A program made the translations under genes and the position numbers. This document shows, piece after piece, positions 17,105 through 28,249 of a DNA stretch of 64,000 bases. Positions within the stretch are counted from its first letter, which is position 1, and each line of letters opens with the position of its first letter. The stretch is from Amycolatopsis echigonensis (GTDB lineage Bacteria > Actinomycetota > Actinomycetes > Mycobacteriales > Pseudonocardiaceae): NCBI RefSeq assembly GCF_014174495.1, contig NZ_JACJHR010000008.1:112972-176971 (forward strand). Direction: 5' to 3'. The notes beneath the pieces are model-generated. The model searched no databases, was not told the DNA's origin, and saw only the letters and a program-made list of their open reading frames with translations.

Positions 17105-18004
17105 GTGGGTATCTCGGCGTGGATCTGGTTCGTCATCGCCGCCGTCGCGCTGGTGGCGGGGCTCGGCCTGCTCTTCGCGGACCGGGCCAGGGAAGGCTCG
17201 CGCAACCGTGAGCGGCAGCGCTGGGCCCAGTTGCGCGGCTGGCAGTTCGTGGAAGAGGACGAACGGCTGCCCCGGCAGTGGTCGGGGGGCGCGATCGGCT
17301 ACTTCGGCGCCGACGCGGCGGTGAACGTCGTCGCGGGCTCCACTTTCACCTCCGACGGCCGCCGTCCGGTGTTCATCTTCGACATCGAATCCCAGGGCCA
17401 GGTGCCCGCGGTGGTCGTGGCCGTGCGCTGCAACAAGACGCACCGGGTGCCGGTCGAGATGTGGCTGTCGAGCGTGCCGTTCCAGCGCGAGAACATGCCG
17501 GAGATGCTCGGCCCGATCGGCCAGCGCTACGCCTTCGCCGACGATTCGGAGGGCGCGCGCCAGGTCATCACCCAGGACCTGGTCGACGCGGCCGACCAGC
17601 TGGGCGGCGACGTCGGCGTGGCCTGGCTGGAGAACGAATGGGTCCTGGCCAGCGTCGTGCCGGGCGCGGGACCGTCGCGGCTCGAGCGGCTGCTGCGCGA
17701 CCTGGGCGAGATCGCCGACATCGTGGACCCGTTCGACGAGGACTACGACTCGAACCGCACCTGGACGCCCTCCGCGGGCACCCCCGTTGGCCCCCCGACG
17801 AGCGCTCCGTCGCCAGCGGACACCCAGGCGACCCGCCCGGTCGACACGCGGGCGGTCGAGACGACAGCTCCCTCTCCGGCGGACACCCGCATGACGGAGC
17901 GGCAGCCTTCCCCGCCCGCGCCGCGGACTCCGCCGGGCAGCCAGGGCGGGAGCGCGGTTCCACCGGGCCGGCCGGGGGAGCCGGAGCGTGGGGAAAACGC
18001 TTAA
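17105..18004 (+). CDS. Membrane-anchored hypothetical protein with Pro-rich tail
   Basis: 299 residues. One N-terminal membrane helix (ISAWIWFVIAAVALVAGLGLLFADRA), a globular part of about 190 residues with a conserved-looking start RWAQLRGWQFVEEDERLPRQW, then a long Pro/Thr/Ser-rich tail from about residue 215 with repeated PSPADT units. I recognise no family of known function; similar proteins are common in Pseudonocardiaceae. GTG at 17105 is chosen because a TACCCT box lies seven bases before it and upstream codons look non-coding. Confidence 0.72.
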   Translation: MGISAWIWFVIAAVALVAGLGLLFADRAREGSRNRERQRWAQLRGWQFVEEDERLPRQWSGGAIGYFGADAAVNVVAGSTFTSDGRRPVFIFDIESQGQVPAVVVAVRCNKTHRVPVEMWLSSVPFQRENMPEMLGPIGQRYAFADDSEGARQVITQDLVDAADQLGGDVGVAWLENEWVLASVVPGAGPSRLERLLRDLGEIADIVDPFDEDYDSNRTWTPSAGTPVGPPTSAPSPADTQATRPVDTRAVETTAPSPADTRMTERQPSPPAPRTPPGSQGGSAVPPGRPGEPERGENA

Positions 18005-18018
18005 GGACTTTGAGACAG

Positions 18019-18055
18019 GAAACCGCCCGGTCGCGTGTTGCGGCCGGGCGGTTTC
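18019..18055 (+). terminator. Rho-independent terminator
   Basis: A 12-bp stem GAAACCGCCCGG pairing with CCGGGCGGTTTC around a 13-base loop, 15 bases after the stop of the preceding gene. It ends that transcript. Confidence 0.85.
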
Positions 18056-18234
18056 GTGTTTGAAGCTGGGCTCGGCCTGAGTCCTGCCGTGAAGGTCGGT
18101 GAGGCAGTGGCCTGCCTACTGCTCGCGCAACAGCGGCTTGGAGATGCGGCGCAACCCCAGTCCCCAGCTTGTCGTTCTGCTGGTGAGAAACTCGCGCGGC
18201 GTGGTTTCTCGCCGTGGACTCGTGGGCCTAAACG

Positions 18235-18285
18235 CCGTGAAGGGCTCCTTGAGGGAATCTGGTTCCCCCAAGGAGCCCTTCACGG
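18235..18285. terminator. Long stem-loop of the GTGAAGGG family, terminator of clpB
   Basis: A 23-bp stem with a single mismatch (arms 18235-18257 and 18263-18285, both starting or ending with the CCGTGAAGGG sequence) and a 5-base loop, eight bases beyond the clpB stop. The arm shares GTGAAGGG-N-CCTTGA with the hairpin at 15633-15675. Confidence 0.8.
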
Positions 18286-18292
18286 ACCGCCG

Positions 18293-20887
<2,595 letters not shown>

Positions 20888-20964
20888 CCCTCACCTCATG
20901 CGTTTGTGGAAAGTCCTGGTGACCGGCCCGACCAAGGCCCGTCGATAGCTATAACGTCAGCAAA

Positions 20965-20985
20965 GTTGAGTCTGTTCCGCTCAAC
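20965..20985. promoter_or_regulatory. HAIR operator (HspR-binding site) of clpB
   Basis: GTTGAGT, 7 bases, GCTCAAC: a close match to the HspR consensus CTTGAGT-N7-ACTCAAG. It lies 78 bp before the clpB start and overlaps the last codons of the upstream MFS gene. Confidence 0.85.
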
Positions 20986-22168
20986 TCTGAATTGGTGCCA
21001 CGGCGGCCGCGGGCAGCCTCGGGCCCAGCCTGCCGAGCCCGAGCGTGGCGAGGCAAGCACAACCCCCGACCAGAACCCAGGGTAACCAAGCCGCCACGGA
21101 GAACAACGACACGACCGCTGGAGCGAGCACCTGAGCCACAGTGAACGCGTATTGGAACGCGGCGAGGTAACGGCCCTTCGCCTCGGGCGGTGCGGCGGCC
21201 TCGGCGAGTGCGCCGGAGCGCGGGCCGAACACCAGGTCACCGGCGGCGAACACGAGCGTGGCGGCCAGCAGGTACGGCACCTGCCAGCTTCGCGGAACCA
21301 GCAGTACGCCGACACTCGTCAGGCACCACGCGGCGAACAGCGCGGACCCGGCCCGCATCGCGCTGATCCGGCTGAGGCCCCGGGTGAGCCGGAGCGCGAC
21401 CGTGCCGCCGGCGCTGGTCAGCACGGTCAGCAGGAACAGGATCGCGCCGGGCAGCCAGGTCGGCGCGTGCAGCCGGTCGAGCACGAACACCGGGGTGCCG
21501 ATGAGGAAGAAGTCGAGCGACAACCCGAACAGCCCGCTCAGCAGGATCAACGTCAGGTACGGCCGGTTGCGCAGCACGCCGCTTCGCACGCGCGCCGCGG
21601 GCGCGAACCGGCGGCCCGGAGGGATGAACGCCGCGACGAGGCCCGCCGCCGCGACGAAAGTCAGCACGTCCACAACCAGCGCGACGCTGTAACCGCCGTC
21701 GCCGAACCAGGTGAGCAATGCGGACGACATCAGCCCGCCGAGCCCGAATCCGCCCGCGCGGACCATTCCGACCTCGGCGAACGGCCGATCCTTCGGCACG
21801 TCTCCGGCGACTTCGGAGATGAGCGCGAACAGGCAGCTGTAGAACATTTGCTGCCCGGCGCCGAGAAGGACGGCGGCCACCACCACGCCGCCGATGCCGT
21901 GCGCGAACAAGTACGCGCTCGTTCCGGCTGCCTGCAACAGTTGCGCCGCAAGAACTCCGGCTCTCGGCCCAGCGCGATCCACCAGCCGCCCGGCCAGCGG
22001 CGGCATGAGAAGCCCGGCCGTGGTGCCCACAGTGACCGCTGTGCCCGCTTCGACGAGCGGGACTCCGACCACCCGCGTCACGTAAAGCAGTGCGAGCGGA
22101 AGGAAAAGTCCGGAACCGAAGTTGTCGATTCCCATTGCCAGCAACATCGCGACCCTGCTTCGCGTCAC
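20981..22168 (-). CDS. MFS transporter
   Basis: 395 residues with twelve predicted membrane helices in two sets of six and a charged central loop (PPGRRFAPAARVRSGVLRNR near 195). The motif GRLVDRAGPRAGVLAAQ after the second helix is the MFS motif A. It is likely a drug or metabolite exporter of the DHA1 kind. GTG at 22168 is chosen; GGAGG lies 13 bases upstream, rather far, so an ATG at 22147 is possible. The 3' end runs into the clpB operator. Confidence 0.82.
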   Translation of the reverse strand: MTRSRVAMLLAMGIDNFGSGLFLPLALLYVTRVVGVPLVEAGTAVTVGTTAGLLMPPLAGRLVDRAGPRAGVLAAQLLQAAGTSAYLFAHGIGGVVVAAVLLGAGQQMFYSCLFALISEVAGDVPKDRPFAEVGMVRAGGFGLGGLMSSALLTWFGDGGYSVALVVDVLTFVAAAGLVAAFIPPGRRFAPAARVRSGVLRNRPYLTLILLSGLFGLSLDFFLIGTPVFVLDRLHAPTWLPGAILFLLTVLTSAGGTVALRLTRGLSRISAMRAGSALFAAWCLTSVGVLLVPRSWQVPYLLAATLVFAAGDLVFGPRSGALAEAAAPPEAKGRYLAAFQYAFTVAQVLAPAVVSLFSVAAWLPWVLVGGCACLATLGLGRLGPRLPAAAVAPIQS

Positions 22169-22258
22169 ATATTCGACGCTACCTCCGGAGAAGGGGGACG
22201 AGGCAGGGCCGGGAGGGCGCATCGCCGGACGGCAAATGCCACTCCCAGTAGAAAGCAC

Positions 22259-22298
22259 GTAAGTGTCTGTCGCGGTGAGAACCGGGACAGACACTCAC
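22259..22298. repeat. 40-base GTGAGTG stem-loop, copy A
   Basis: A 40-base palindromic element: 13-base arms (one mismatch) starting GTAAGTGTCTGTC and ending in its complement, around GGTGAGAACC, itself a GGT/ACC stem with a GAGA loop. It sits eight bases after the stop of the DHA2-type transporter gene, upstream of the MFS gene, and probably ends the transporter transcript. Copies B (28822) and C (28982) share the same length and core. Confidence 0.8.
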
Positions 22299-22306
22299 GA
22301 GCCCCT

Positions 22307-24445
22307 TTAGTCGACGCTGAGTGTTCCTTGGTGCCTAACGAACTCTCGCTCGGCGGCTTGGCTCAGCTCGACATCATGCTGTGCCGCAGCACCGTCGCCG
22401 ACCGTCATTGTTTCCGCGTGAGGTGTGTATCCGTGTGCGGAGACGGTGAGCGTGTACGCGCCCGGTTCGATTCCCGTGAAGCGGTACGCGCCGTCGCCGC
22501 CCGCGATGTGCGTTGCGGTGACAGTGCCCAAGCGGTCGGTGAGGATGAGCACCGCGCCTGCGACGGCGGCGTGCCGACCGGCCACGCGTACGCGGCCCGA
22601 GATGGTGCCCTGGCTGTCCAACAGCAAGTCGTGCCAACGCGCGTTGCCGTTGAGATGCACGGTCGACACCGCCGGCCGCGTCGAACCAGCTGTCGCGAGA
22701 AGGACGTGCTCGCCCACGGTGTTCGCCGACAGTTCGTACGCGCCCGTACGTCCCGTACGCCCGACGTCGACCTGACGCCCCGCCATGTCGGTGAGCGTGA
22801 GCACGACACCGGACACTGGGCGACCGGCCGCATCGAGAACCCGGCCGCGCAGCACGCTGGTCATCTCGACTGGAGCTTCGACGACGGAGACTGCCTCGGC
22901 CGAAACTGCTGCCGGTGCAGGCGCGTCCGCGTCGAGGGTCCGGCGCAGCGGCACCTCCTTGATGAACAGCACCGCGAGGAAGGTGACCACGGCGATGCAG
23001 CCCGCGACGAAGAACACCGTGCCGGTCGCGTCGCCGAAGGCACCGCGCACCACCGGCTGCAGGGCGGGCGGGAGCGACGAGATGGCGAACGTGCCACCGC
23101 CGGAAACCGCGCCGCCAGTGTGAATACCCATCTGCGACAGGGAGTTCGCGATGTTGGTAGCCACGCGGGCGGCGAGCACCGCACCGAGCGCGGACACGCC
23201 CGCCGCGCCGCCGAGCGACCGGAAGAACGTGACGACCGAGGACGACGAACCGATGTCCTTCATCGCGACTGTGTTCTGGACGACCAGAACCAGGTTCTGC
23301 ATCAGGAAGCCCAGGCCGAGGCCGACCAGCGCGAGGTAGACGCCCATCAGCGTCAGGTTCGTCGCGTGGTCCACCGTCGAGAGCAGGAACAGCCCGGCCA
23401 GGAGCGATACCCCGCCCGCGATCATGAACGGCTTGGTGCGCCCGGTGCGGGAAATGACCTGGCCCGCTCCGGTGGAAGCGACGGCCAGCCCGAGCACCAT
23501 CGGCAGCGTCATCAGCCCGGCGTGCGTCGGCGAAAAGCCGCGCGCGATTTGGTAGTACTGCCCGAGGAACACCGAACCGCCGAACATCGCGGTGCCGACC
23601 GCCAGCGAGGCGAGCACGGACAGCGTGAAGGTGCGGTTGCGGAAGAGCCGCAGCGGAACCACCGGCTCCGCGACCCGCGATTCGACGAGAACCGCCAGCG
23701 CCAGCGCGACAATCGCACCGCCGACGTACGCGGCGCTCGACCACGAAACCCACCCGAAGCTGCCGCCGGCGAGCGAAACCCAGATCAGCAGCAGCGCGAC
23801 GCCGCCGACCAGCAGGGTCGCGCCCAGCCAGTCGATCCGCACCTTGCGCTTGAGGACCGGCAGCTTCAGCGTCCGGCCGAGCACGATGAACGCGACGACG
23901 GCCAGCGGCACGCAGACCCAGAAACACCAGCGCCAGCCGAGCGGCGAGTCCACGATCAGCCCGCCGATCAACGGGCCGGAAACGGTCGCGACAGCGAACA
24001 CCGCGCCGGTGTAGCCGGTGTAGCGGCCCCGGTCGCGCGGCGCGATCATCGCCGCGATCACGACCTGGATCAGCGCCTGCAGCCCGCCGAGCCCGATGCC
24101 CTGCAGCGCGCGGAAGGCGATCAGCTCGGGCATCGACTGCGCGATCCCGCCCAGTGCCGAACCGACGGTGAAAACGACGATCGCGATTTGGTACAGCAGT
24201 TTCTTGCTGAACAAGTCAGAGAGCTTGCCCCAGATCGGGGTGGTCGCGGTCGACGTCAGCAGCGTCGCGGTGACGACCCAGGTGTACTCGCTCTGCGAAC
24301 CGTGCAGGTCGGCGAGGATCGTCGGCAGCGCGTTGGACACGATGGTCGACGACAGCAACGCCACCAGCAGGGCCAGCAGCAGGCCGGTGAAGGCCTTGAG
24401 GATTTCCCGGTGCGTCATCGACTGCCCGGATGCGGTGGTTTCCAC
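22307..24445 (-). CDS. DHA2-type MFS drug exporter with C-terminal carboxypeptidase-regulatory-like domains
   Basis: 712 residues, against about 500 for the family. Residues 1-510 form a 14-helix DHA2 (EmrB/QacA-like) transporter: GKLSDLFSKKLLYQ near 70 (motif A), LGGLQALIQVVIAAMIAPRDRGRYTG near 120-145, and RTGRTKPFMIAGG. From about 528 two beta-sandwich modules of the carboxypeptidase-regulatory-like kind follow: LRGRVLDAAGRPVSGVVLTL and ISGRVRVAGRHAAVAGAVLIL, each with the G-x-V...G.P.-GA.V pattern and a G-AYxxxxxxPGxYTL tail. These should lie in the cytoplasm or outside depending on helix count. GTG at 24445 follows the MarR stop by five bases, so both form one operon. Confidence 0.85.
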   Translation of the reverse strand: METTASGQSMTHREILKAFTGLLLALLVALLSSTIVSNALPTILADLHGSQSEYTWVVTATLLTSTATTPIWGKLSDLFSKKLLYQIAIVVFTVGSALGGIAQSMPELIAFRALQGIGLGGLQALIQVVIAAMIAPRDRGRYTGYTGAVFAVATVSGPLIGGLIVDSPLGWRWCFWVCVPLAVVAFIVLGRTLKLPVLKRKVRIDWLGATLLVGGVALLLIWVSLAGGSFGWVSWSSAAYVGGAIVALALAVLVESRVAEPVVPLRLFRNRTFTLSVLASLAVGTAMFGGSVFLGQYYQIARGFSPTHAGLMTLPMVLGLAVASTGAGQVISRTGRTKPFMIAGGVSLLAGLFLLSTVDHATNLTLMGVYLALVGLGLGFLMQNLVLVVQNTVAMKDIGSSSSVVTFFRSLGGAAGVSALGAVLAARVATNIANSLSQMGIHTGGAVSGGGTFAISSLPPALQPVVRGAFGDATGTVFFVAGCIAVVTFLAVLFIKEVPLRRTLDADAPAPAAVSAEAVSVVEAPVEMTSVLRGRVLDAAGRPVSGVVLTLTDMAGRQVDVGRTGRTGAYELSANTVGEHVLLATAGSTRPAVSTVHLNGNARWHDLLLDSQGTISGRVRVAGRHAAVAGAVLILTDRLGTVTATHIAGGDGAYRFTGIEPGAYTLTVSAHGYTPHAETMTVGDGAAAQHDVELSQAAEREFVRHQGTLSVD

Positions 24446-24450
24446 TTTCG

Positions 24451-24942
24451 CTACTTCACTTTCCCGTCTGCGGGTGCGCCGGCGCAGTACCCGGACGGGC
24501 CGAGCGTCGCGCGCAGACCTTCGTTCAATTCGGCGAGTTGCGACGTGAGGCCGGCGATCCGGTCCTCGTCCCAGCCGCCCAGTGCCGTCTCGAAGAACTC
24601 GAGGTACTGCTTGCGCCAGAGTTCGAGCCGGGCGAGACCGGTCTCGGACACGCTGATCAGCGACGCGCGCCCGTCCTCGGGGGCGGGGCGGCGCTCGATC
24701 AGCCCGGCGGCCTGCAACTGGGCGATCTGCCTGCTGATCACCGACAGGTCGACGAGCCTGCGCTTGGCGACCTCGGACGGGCGCGCCTCGCCGTGTTTGG
24801 CGAGGTCGGACAGCAGCATGGCCGAGGCCGGATGCAGCCCTGGCTCGTTCTGCCACGCCTGCATGATCCACAGGTGCTGGAGCTGGGCGGACGCCTTCAG
24901 CTCCCGCAGCAGTTCGAGCCGCACATCGTCAGCTGGGCTCAT
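24451..24942 (-). CDS. MarR-family transcriptional regulator
   Basis: 163 residues with a winged helix-turn-helix: HPASAMLLSDLAKHGEARPSEVAKRRLVDLSVISRQIAQLQAAGLIERRPAPEDGRASLISV covers the recognition helix and wing. It is a dimeric repressor, most likely controlling itself and the exporter directly downstream. ATG at 24942 has GGAGGAACG before it. A 15-bp perfect palindrome CTTGTACTCTACAAG lies 28 bases upstream and is its probable operator. Confidence 0.9.
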   Translation of the reverse strand: MSPADDVRLELLRELKASAQLQHLWIMQAWQNEPGLHPASAMLLSDLAKHGEARPSEVAKRRLVDLSVISRQIAQLQAAGLIERRPAPEDGRASLISVSETGLARLELWRKQYLEFFETALGGWDEDRIAGLTSQLAELNEGLRATLGPSGYCAGAPADGKVK

Positions 24943-25266
24943 CGTTCCTCCCGGGCCAGTGCCCACTTGCTTGTACTCTACAAGTTTAAGCTCAAAGGTT
25001 GCGTAGGACAACTATCTAATTGGTGAGCTGTCCCACGTCCGACCGGCCGGTAACCCGACCGGAGCAACGATGCGGGCAATCCGCCTCAGTGCGGCTACTC
25101 TGCGGACCAGACGCCCCGCGATGCCGACGCGGCGAGCACGTCGTGGACAACGAGGAGCAGGAGTGGCGAATTCCCCCGCGCGGCCGCGCGAGCCGAATCC
25201 GACAACCTCGGCCGCCCTGCTCTCGTGACCTTCCCCTCCCAACCCCCCGGCCTCCGGTTCCGCCCT
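24943..25266. other. Divergent intergenic region
   Basis: 324 bp between the MarR gene (minus) and the flavohaemoglobin-like gene (plus). Apart from the MarR operator at 24970-24984 I see no gene or RNA. A GTG at 25225 in frame could extend the downstream protein by 14 residues. Confidence 0.5.
24970..24984. promoter_or_regulatory. Putative MarR operator
   Basis: CTTGTA-CTC-TACAAG is a perfect inverted repeat of 6-base arms with a 3-base centre, placed at -28 to -42 from the regulator start. Size and position fit autoregulation of the MarR-exporter operon. Confidence 0.6.
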
Positions 25267-26463
25267 ATGAACGACGACAGCCCGATGACAGCCGATTCGA
25301 TCAGCCCGCTCCCGCGGACCTCGGCCGCGCCCCGGCAGGCGCCCGCGGCCGTCGTCGCGATGGTGCAGCTCATCCGCGACACCTGGGCCAAATCGGAGCC
25401 GTACGCCCCGGAGATCTCGCAGTTCTTCTACGGGATGCTGTTCACGCTCGCGCCCGCCACGCGCGATTTCTTCCCGATCAACATGGAAGTGCAGGGCGGG
25501 CGCATCATCCGGGCGCTGGCCCGCGTCGTGCAGATGGTGGACCGGCCGGACGACCTGCTCCCGTTCCTGCGCCAGCTCGGCCGCGACCACCGCAAGTTCG
25601 GCGTCGCACCCAAGCATTACGAGGCTGTGGGCACCGCACTGCTGGCCGCGCTGAAGAACCACCTCGGCCCGGACTGGACGCCGGAGGTCGAGCGCGCGTG
25701 GGCGGAGGCGTTCACCATCGTCGCGCGCGCGATGCAGGAGGCCGCTGCGGCGGACGAGAACCCGGCGTCGTGGTCGGCCACCGTGATCGAGCACCGGCGG
25801 CTCACCTGGGATCTCGCGCTGGTGCGGGTGATCCCGGACCAGCCGGTGCCGTATTCGCCGGGCCAGTACATGAGCGTCGAGGTGCCGCAGCGACCGCGGT
25901 TGTGGCGGTATCTGTCGCCGGCGAACGCGCCGCGCGAGGACGGCGGCATCGAATTCCACGTGCGGGCGGTCGACGGCGGCTGGGTGTCCCGGGCGATCGT
26001 GAGCCACACGCAGGCGGGCGACGTCTGGCGGCTCGGTCCGCCGCTGGGCCGGATGACCGTCAACCGCGAACAGTCGCGCGGCGTGCTGATGGTCGCGGGC
26101 GGCACCGGCGTCGCGCCGCTGCGGGCGATCCTCGACCACCTCGCGTTGTGGGGCGAGAATCCGAAGACCCGGCTGTTCTACGGCGGTCCGACCCGGGAAG
26201 ACCTTTACGACCTGGAAGAACTGCGCGCGCTCGCGGCGACCAACCCCTGGCTCACGATCACCCCGGTCGTCGAACGCGGCGACCATCTGCCGGGCTGCGA
26301 ACACGGCACCCTCGCCGAGGCGGTCACGCGGTACGGCGCGTGGCCGGACCACGACATCCTGGTGTCCGGTTCGCCCGCGATGATCCGCGCGACGGTTTCG
26401 CGGATGCTGGTCGCGGGCAGCGCACTGGACCAGATCCAGTACGACCCGTTCACCGCGGACTGA
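25267..26463 (+). CDS. Flavohaemoglobin-like protein (globin + FAD/NAD(P) reductase)
   Basis: 398 residues. Residues 30-165 are a globin: AMVQLIRDTWAKSEPYAPEISQFFYGMLF with Phe at the CD corner region (RDFFPINM), and the proximal-His block LGRDHRKFGVAPKHYEAVG near 105. Residues 180-395 are a ferredoxin-reductase-type module: PYSPGQYMSVEVP and RYLSPANAP for FAD, GPPLGRM, GGTGVAPLRAILDHL for NAD(P), ending DQIQYDPFTAD. Such proteins detoxify nitric oxide or reduce haem with NADH. Start choice (ATG 25267 over ATG 25285 or GTG 25225) is uncertain. The dienelactone hydrolase gene follows 35 bp later. Confidence 0.87.
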   Translation: MNDDSPMTADSISPLPRTSAAPRQAPAAVVAMVQLIRDTWAKSEPYAPEISQFFYGMLFTLAPATRDFFPINMEVQGGRIIRALARVVQMVDRPDDLLPFLRQLGRDHRKFGVAPKHYEAVGTALLAALKNHLGPDWTPEVERAWAEAFTIVARAMQEAAAADENPASWSATVIEHRRLTWDLALVRVIPDQPVPYSPGQYMSVEVPQRPRLWRYLSPANAPREDGGIEFHVRAVDGGWVSRAIVSHTQAGDVWRLGPPLGRMTVNREQSRGVLMVAGGTGVAPLRAILDHLALWGENPKTRLFYGGPTREDLYDLEELRALAATNPWLTITPVVERGDHLPGCEHGTLAEAVTRYGAWPDHDILVSGSPAMIRATVSRMLVAGSALDQIQYDPFTAD

Positions 26464-26498
26464 GCGCGATCCGGCCCGCGTCGCTATCGTCGGCTGCC

Positions 26499-27191
26499 AT
26501 GGACATCCGGATTCCGGTGGCGGACGGCGAAATCGACGGCTATCTGGCGGTGCCGGACGGCGACGGGCCGTTCCCCGCGGTGGTGCTCATCCACGATGTG
26601 CTCGGGCTGAACCAGGACGCGCGCGAGATCACCGACCGGTACGCCGGCGCGGGTTACCTCGCGCTGAGCCCTGATCTGTACTCGCGCGGCGGCATGATCC
26701 GGTGCATCAAGCGAACCTTCCAGGACCTCTTCACCCGGGAAGGCCGCTCGTTCGAGGACATCGAGGCGGCGCGGGCGCTCGTCGCCGGGCGGGACGACGC
26801 GACCGGCAAGGTCGGCGTCGTCGGGTTCTGCATGGGCGGCGGATTCGCTCTGGTGGCCGCCTCGCGGAACTTCGACGCGTCCGCTCCGTACTACGGACAG
26901 CTGCCGAGAGATCTGTCCGTTTTGGACGGTGCGTGCCCGATCGTCGGCAGCTTCGGCGGCAAGGACATTTCCCTGCGCGGTGCGGCGGCCAAACTCGAAA
27001 CCGCCCTCGCCGAACGCGGAATCCCGCACGACGTCAAGGAATACCCGGACGCTGGCCACGGCTTCGCGAACCATTACCGGCCCGCACCGCTGGCCGCGCT
27101 CGCGAAAGTCGCCGGGATGGGCTATCACGAACCGTCCGATTCGGACGCTTGGCGACGCGTCACCGCGTTCTTCGAGGAGCACCTGAAGTAA
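26499..27191 (+). CDS. Dienelactone hydrolase family protein
   Basis: 230 residues, alpha/beta-hydrolase fold. The nucleophile elbow is GFCMGGGFAL near residue 110 with Cys in place of Ser, as in dienelactone hydrolase; an Asp follows in SFGGKD near 155 and the His in DAGHGFANHY near 190. These enzymes open lactone rings in chloroaromatic or related breakdown; the actual substrate is unknown. A TATCGT box eight bases before the ATG suggests its own leaderless transcript despite the close upstream gene. Confidence 0.88.
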   Translation: MDIRIPVADGEIDGYLAVPDGDGPFPAVVLIHDVLGLNQDAREITDRYAGAGYLALSPDLYSRGGMIRCIKRTFQDLFTREGRSFEDIEAARALVAGRDDATGKVGVVGFCMGGGFALVAASRNFDASAPYYGQLPRDLSVLDGACPIVGSFGGKDISLRGAAAKLETALAERGIPHDVKEYPDAGHGFANHYRPAPLAALAKVAGMGYHEPSDSDAWRRVTAFFEEHLK

Positions 27192-27216
27192 CGCTCAGCG
27201 GCCGACCGGAACTGAC

Positions 27217-28149
27217 CTACCGCCAGACCGCCTCGGCGCGGTCGCTGGCCTCGGGCGAGAAGTAGTCGCCCGTCTCGAGATCCTCCAGCAGTGTCGCGTG
27301 GTGCGGCGTCCAGCCCAGCAGCTGCTGGGTGTGCGTGCTGGAGACGGGCACGTCGAGCGAGAAGAACCTTGCCAGGAAAGGGTTTCCGAGGTGTTCGGCG
27401 GCTTCTTCGAGAGTCAGGGACGCCGTGCGGATGTCCAGCAGCTGTGCGATCTTCTCCGCGACACTCTTGATCGTGACGGTTTCCCCTACCCCGTGCAGCA
27501 TGCTCCCGGCAGGCGCTTTCTCCAGCGCTAGACGGAAAAGCACCGCCGCGTCGTCGCGATGGACGGCTGGCCAGCGGTTCATGCCGTCGCCGAGGTACGC
27601 CGCGACGCCCGCCCGGCGCGCGCCCGCGATCAGCGCCGGAATGAAGCCGTGGTCGCGCGGCCCATGCACGGTCGGCGCGAGCCGCACGACGCTGGCACGG
27701 ACACCCCGATCGGCGAATCCGAGGCAGGTTTGCTCGCCGGGAATGCGGAAGTACGCAACAGAATTGGGATCCGCCGGGTCGAGTTCCGTGCTGACCTGGT
27801 CGGCCTTCAGCACCAGCGTGCCGGACGTGCTGACGAACGGTTTGCCGGTGCCGACCAGCGCCTGGCCGAGCGCGTCGATCGCCTCGCAGTCTCGGCGGAT
27901 CAAGTCGTCCGGATCGGCGTAGCTGCCGCCTTGGGCCATGTGCAGCACGCCGTCGGCGGCTTCGGCACCGCGGCGGAGGCTGTCGAGATCGTCGAGCGAA
28001 CCCCGGCGCGGCATCGCGCCCAGCGACTCCAGCCGCGCGGCGGCGGCGTCCGACCGGGCCAGGCCGGTGACGGTGTGCCCGGCCCGGATCAGCTCGGTGA
28101 CGACGGCGGGGCCGGTCTGGCCGGAGCCGCCAGTGACGAAGAGATGCAT
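27217..28149 (-). CDS. NAD(P)-dependent epimerase/dehydratase-type reductase (extended SDR)
   Basis: 310 residues. Rossmann motif FVTGGSGQTGPAVV at 4-17, VLHMAQGG near 68, then a substrate-binding part with VVRLAPTVHGPRDHGFIPALI near 155. The usual YxxxK is replaced by YFRIPGEQ, so it belongs to the atypical or NmrA-like side of the extended SDR class and may be a sensor or a reductase with another mechanism. ATG at 28149 has AAGGAG upstream. It is divergent from a TetR gene with three shared operator copies between, so it is almost surely that regulator's target. Confidence 0.85.
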   Translation of the reverse strand: MHLFVTGGSGQTGPAVVTELIRAGHTVTGLARSDAAAARLESLGAMPRRGSLDDLDSLRRGAEAADGVLHMAQGGSYADPDDLIRRDCEAIDALGQALVGTGKPFVSTSGTLVLKADQVSTELDPADPNSVAYFRIPGEQTCLGFADRGVRASVVRLAPTVHGPRDHGFIPALIAGARRAGVAAYLGDGMNRWPAVHRDDAAVLFRLALEKAPAGSMLHGVGETVTIKSVAEKIAQLLDIRTASLTLEEAAEHLGNPFLARFFSLDVPVSSTHTQQLLGWTPHHATLLEDLETGDYFSPEASDRAEAVWR

Positions 28150-28164
28150 GAAAGGCTCCTTAGT

Positions 28165-28225
28165 GTCAGTCACTGACTCTACGCGTAGTGACAGTGACTG
28201 ACGCAATGTGGTGTCAGTCACTGTC
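28165..28225. promoter_or_regulatory. Three TetR operator copies in a divergent promoter
   Basis: Three copies of the 13-base near-palindrome GTCAGTCACTG(A/T)C: at 28165-28177 (perfect, GTCAGT-C-ACTGAC), 28190-28202 (opposite orientation) and 28213-28225. Spacings are 25 and 23 bases. They fill the 100-bp gap between the reductase and tetR genes and fit binding of a TetR dimer at each. Confidence 0.8.
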
Positions 28226-28249
28226 GCAAACTCCGGGTAAGCTCACGAC

